Shown here: in pieces, positions 12,488 through 14,453 of the stretch
Position numbering within the stretch: position 1 is the stretch's first letter
Layout of the letters: each line of letters begins with the position of its first letter
NCBI GenBank assembly: GCA_021848765.1
Contig: JAJZTU010000054.1
Coordinates: forward strand, 1 to 14,453
DNA length: 14,453 nucleotides
Origin: Bacillota bacterium
GTDB taxonomy: Bacteria > Bacillota > GCA-003054495 > Carboxydocellales > JAJZTU01
Direction of reading: 5' to 3'
Made by a program: the position numbers and the translations under genes
The notes under the pieces: model-generated
Told to the model about the DNA's origin: nothing
Seen by the model: only the letters and a program-made list of their open reading frames with translations
Databases searched by the model: none

Positions 12488-12524
12488 TACACCTTCAATT
12501 TTTTATTGGAGGTGTATTTTTATT
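12488..12524 (+). terminator. Hairpin covering the integrase ribosome site
   Basis: Arms 12488-12499 and 12505-12516 form 12 pairs with one wobble around a TTTTT loop, followed by TTTTTATT. The descending arm contains GGAGGTG (12509-12514 core), the ribosome site for the ATG at 12525. It therefore could both stop incoming transcripts and hide the ribosome site. Confidence 0.75.
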
Positions 12525-12749
12525 ATGGCAGGAAAAGTTTGTTTAATTAAACGTACATCAACAGGAGAGAAAACAATTGAAAGGGTCTATGAGGAATTTA
12601 TTAGTTCAAGGAAACTTCAGAATGTTAGACCAGCCACACTAGACTTTTATTATTGGAATCTAAAACCTTTTAGGGATTATTTAAACCCGGATTTCGCGCA
12701 TCTGATAACCGAATATAGCAACAAATACCAGGTAAATTCTGTAATCTAA
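12525..12749 (+). pseudogene. Tyrosine-recombinase integrase, N-terminal remnant
   Basis: This is a 74-residue open frame starting at ATG 12525 with GGAGGTG upstream. Residues 18-52 (ERVYEEFISSRKLQNVRPATLDFYYWNL) look like the N-terminal core-binding (SAM-like) domain of phage-type tyrosine recombinases. The catalytic domain with the Arg-His-Arg-Tyr residues is absent: the frame ends at 12749, where the insertion sequence begins. It is best read as an integrase gene broken by that insertion, next to the tRNA-Ser it probably targeted. Base composition is lower in GC than the housekeeping genes before it. The family call rests on a short stretch, so it is moderately sure. Confidence 0.65.
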
Positions 12750-14453
12750 CTCACTCTAATACAATCTGACCATCCAATACATTTTGAAACCATCGTCGTA
12801 TTATTTCATCTTTATCGACAAGTTGATTTAATCGTTGGATTTCATCATGCGGATCAGGGAGATTAAACTCAGCCCGGAACCATTGACTCAACCCTTTCTC
12901 GGTACTTACACTCCAGTGCGGGATGTGTAAGGGAAGCAATTCTTGCATACAGATTCCCATTTTACTTAGTGCATCCTGAACCTGTTCCTCTGTGACCTTT
13001 TTATATCCGTATTCTTGAGCGTACCAGCGCAGAAAAGCCAGTACAAAATAGGCCAGAATTTTGAGAAATATATAGGCATCGATGCGTTCAGGTAATTGAA
13101 GGAATACCTGCTCAAGATCCAATATGCCCCTAAGCCCGCTAAAATCCATTTCGATCTCATTACGGTTGCGATAGCGCTTTAGAAGTTCATTGGCAGATAC
13201 GCTGGAAGCAGGGTGGGTAGTCAATAAAGCAAAGATACCGTCATACTGCTCCTGCTTGGCATAGGCAGTCTCATCCCAGTCCCAGGAGAAAACAACCGCG
13301 CCATGGGTATTAACGCCAAAGGATAATTCCACAAATGAATTTACTGCCGAGAAGGGTTTGCAAACTTCTTGCACCTTTTCCTGACAAGATTGCACAGTAG
13401 TAAGTTTCCGTTTGTTTATTTTTCCTGCAAATTCGTTAAGTACATCATCTAACGCCTGTCTCTGGCGTAAACGAGCCTGTTTTTCCTGTTCCGCCCGTCG
13501 GCCATCACGGTAAATTACACAACGGACAGGGACTTCCTTGCGGATAATTGACCCTTTAGGCCGACGGGTTTGTCCAGACTTCAGTTCTGGTTTTGTTTCT
13601 TGGACGAGGACCCATTGTGTTTCATAGGCGCTATGCATCCGTTCCAGTTTGCGCCTGATTTCTTCCGCAGAACGGAAGTTAATAGGCTTCCAGCTATCCT
13701 CTTCCCATATCTTTTCAACTATGCTCTTAAACTTATTTCCGGCTTTCTCGGTTTTTAATGGTGCGATAAAATAACATTCCCGGGATTGTTCCTGTAACAA
13801 TGCTACATTACCGGCAGTAGGGAAAGCCCTATCCATGATAATTTCAACAGGATACGGAGAGGCAATCCGTTCAATTGCAGCAAAGGCCGAAGAAAAGGTC
13901 GTGCCGTCATTTGTATTACCGGCGTTTACAGCAAACGCTACGGGAATACGAGAACCAGCCGCACAAGTGAGACTAACCAGCAATTGGCTCATAGAGTCAC
14001 GTCCCCGCCCCAGGGTAACCTTGGCTGCCTTGGCAAATTCGCCGTCAAGTTCCAGAAGTGATGTGTCGATAAAAAACCGGGTCAAGGGGATACTGAAACG
14101 TTCTGACGTATGGATCGCCAGAAGGTGCAGGGTTTCCTCCATAACTGTTCCGGCCTGGCCCAAAGCAGAAAGGGCACGCAATATACGATCATCATTGAGA
14201 ACAGTTGGACAAATACCCAACAAAGGTCCTGTTTTCCAAAGATGAGCCATTTCCTCAATCTTGTAAATCCTGGTTAGGTGTTTAGGATAGGCCAGCATAT
14301 CGGCGATAAGAATAGACAATACCATACCGGTACTTGGCACTGGCCTTTTGCCCCGATCATAATCTGCCTTGAGAGCCTCAACAGAGGTATGTTCTTCTCC
14401 AAGGAGTTGATCAATTGTCCGGGGAATATCCAACAAACAAAGCAGTTGAATAG
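12735..14453 (-). mobile_element. Insertion sequence, partial (right end outside window)
   Basis: The element carries the transposase above and sits in the integrase gene. Its left end must lie between about 12720 and 12750, because the integrase frame is broken there. Terminal repeats and the target duplication cannot be defined without the other end. The start given is an estimate. Confidence 0.6.
12751..14453 (-). CDS. IS4-superfamily (IS1634-like) transposase, start outside the window
   Basis: This is a DDE transposase on the reverse strand, at least 560 residues long. Counting from the TTG at 14436, Asp124 (FFIDTSLLEL), Asp202 (IIMDRAF) and Glu429 in RYRNRNEIEMDF fit the DDE triad; Tyr422, Arg425, Glu429 and Arg436 match the Y-R-E-K signature of the IS4 group. 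Length and an insertion between the second Asp and the Glu suggest IS1634. The frame stays open from 14436 to the window edge, so the true start is probably beyond 14453. The 3' end is intact (TGA at 12753-12751). No in-frame disruption is seen, so it may be active. Confidence 0.88.
   Translation of the reverse strand, partial: IQLLCLLDIPRTIDQLLGEEHTSVEALKADYDRGKRPVPSTGMVLSILIADMLAYPKHLTRIYKIEEMAHLWKTGPLLGICPTVLNDDRILRALSALGQAGTVMEETLHLLAIHTSERFSIPLTRFFIDTSLLELDGEFAKAAKVTLGRGRDSMSQLLVSLTCAAGSRIPVAFAVNAGNTNDGTTFSSAFAAIERIASPYPVEIIMDRAFPTAGNVALLQEQSRECYFIAPLKTEKAGNKFKSIVEKIWEEDSWKPINFRSAEEIRRKLERMHSAYETQWVLVQETKPELKSGQTRRPKGSIIRKEVPVRCVIYRDGRRAEQEKQARLRQRQALDDVLNEFAGKINKRKLTTVQSCQEKVQEVCKPFSAVNSFVELSFGVNTHGAVVFSWDWDETAYAKQEQYDGIFALLTTHPASSVSANELLKRYRNRNEIEMDFSGLRGILDLEQVFLQLPERIDAYIFLKILAYFVLAFLRWYAQEYGYKKVTEEQVQDALSKMGICMQELLPLHIPHWSVSTEKGLSQWFRAEFNLPDPHDEIQRLNQLVDKDEIIRRWFQNVLDGQIVLE

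Overview
The window looks like chromosomal DNA from an anaerobic Gram-positive bacterium (Firmicutes, plausibly a Peptococcaceae- or Thermincola-like clostridial lineage; this placement is inference). The signs are consensus sigma-A promoters, strong AGGAGG-type ribosome binding sites, a glycine riboswitch, a serine T-box leader, the PdxS/PdxT route to pyridoxal phosphate, long-form SerA, and multihaem c-type cytochromes in a non-proteobacterial setting. No 16S or 23S sequence is in view, so the name stays open.

Layout. (1) 39-272: tRNA-Asn(GTT), 5S rRNA and a terminator, probably the tail of an rRNA operon. (2) 273-852: AT-rich spacer with degenerate tandem repeats, a 16-bp perfect palindrome and several hairpins, but no gene. 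(3) 853-1469: two tiny paralogous Com-like zinc-finger genes, each followed by a related sequence element and a hairpin terminator. (4) 1507-4462: two paralogous 64-residue membrane proteins, a 7-haem cytochrome c, a four-helix cytochrome b, a 37-residue single-span protein and a NapC/NrfH-like 6-haem cytochrome. Together these look like a membrane complex passing electrons between the quinone pool and the cell exterior. (5) 4575-6206: promoter, pdxS and pdxT (PLP synthase). (6) 6220-9778: a perfect-consensus promoter, a long leader holding a tandem glycine riboswitch with terminator and then a serine-specific T-box with terminator, followed by serC, serA and a terminator. (7) 9816-11254: promoter and serS. 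(8) 11390-12383: promoter, tRNA-Ser(TGA), tRNA-Ser(GCT), tRNA-Arg(ACG), tRNA-Arg(CCT), tadA and tRNA-Ser(CGA), where the tadA stop codon lies inside the last tRNA. (9) 12384-14453: an integrase remnant next to tRNA-Ser(CGA), cut off by an IS4-superfamily/IS1634-like insertion sequence that runs off the window.

Regions 5-8 form a serine-centred neighbourhood. PdxST makes the cofactor that SerC needs. SerA and SerC make phosphoserine. SerS charges tRNA-Ser, and three tRNA-Ser genes sit beside it. The serC-serA leader appears to read both glycine (riboswitch) and the charging of tRNA-Ser (T-box). TadA makes inosine at the wobble position of the tRNA-Arg(ACG) encoded just upstream of it. The most notable items are the glycine-riboswitch/T-box compound leader, the tadA/tRNA-Ser overlap, the duplicated small-gene modules beside the cytochrome cluster, and the triplicated 3' end of serC.
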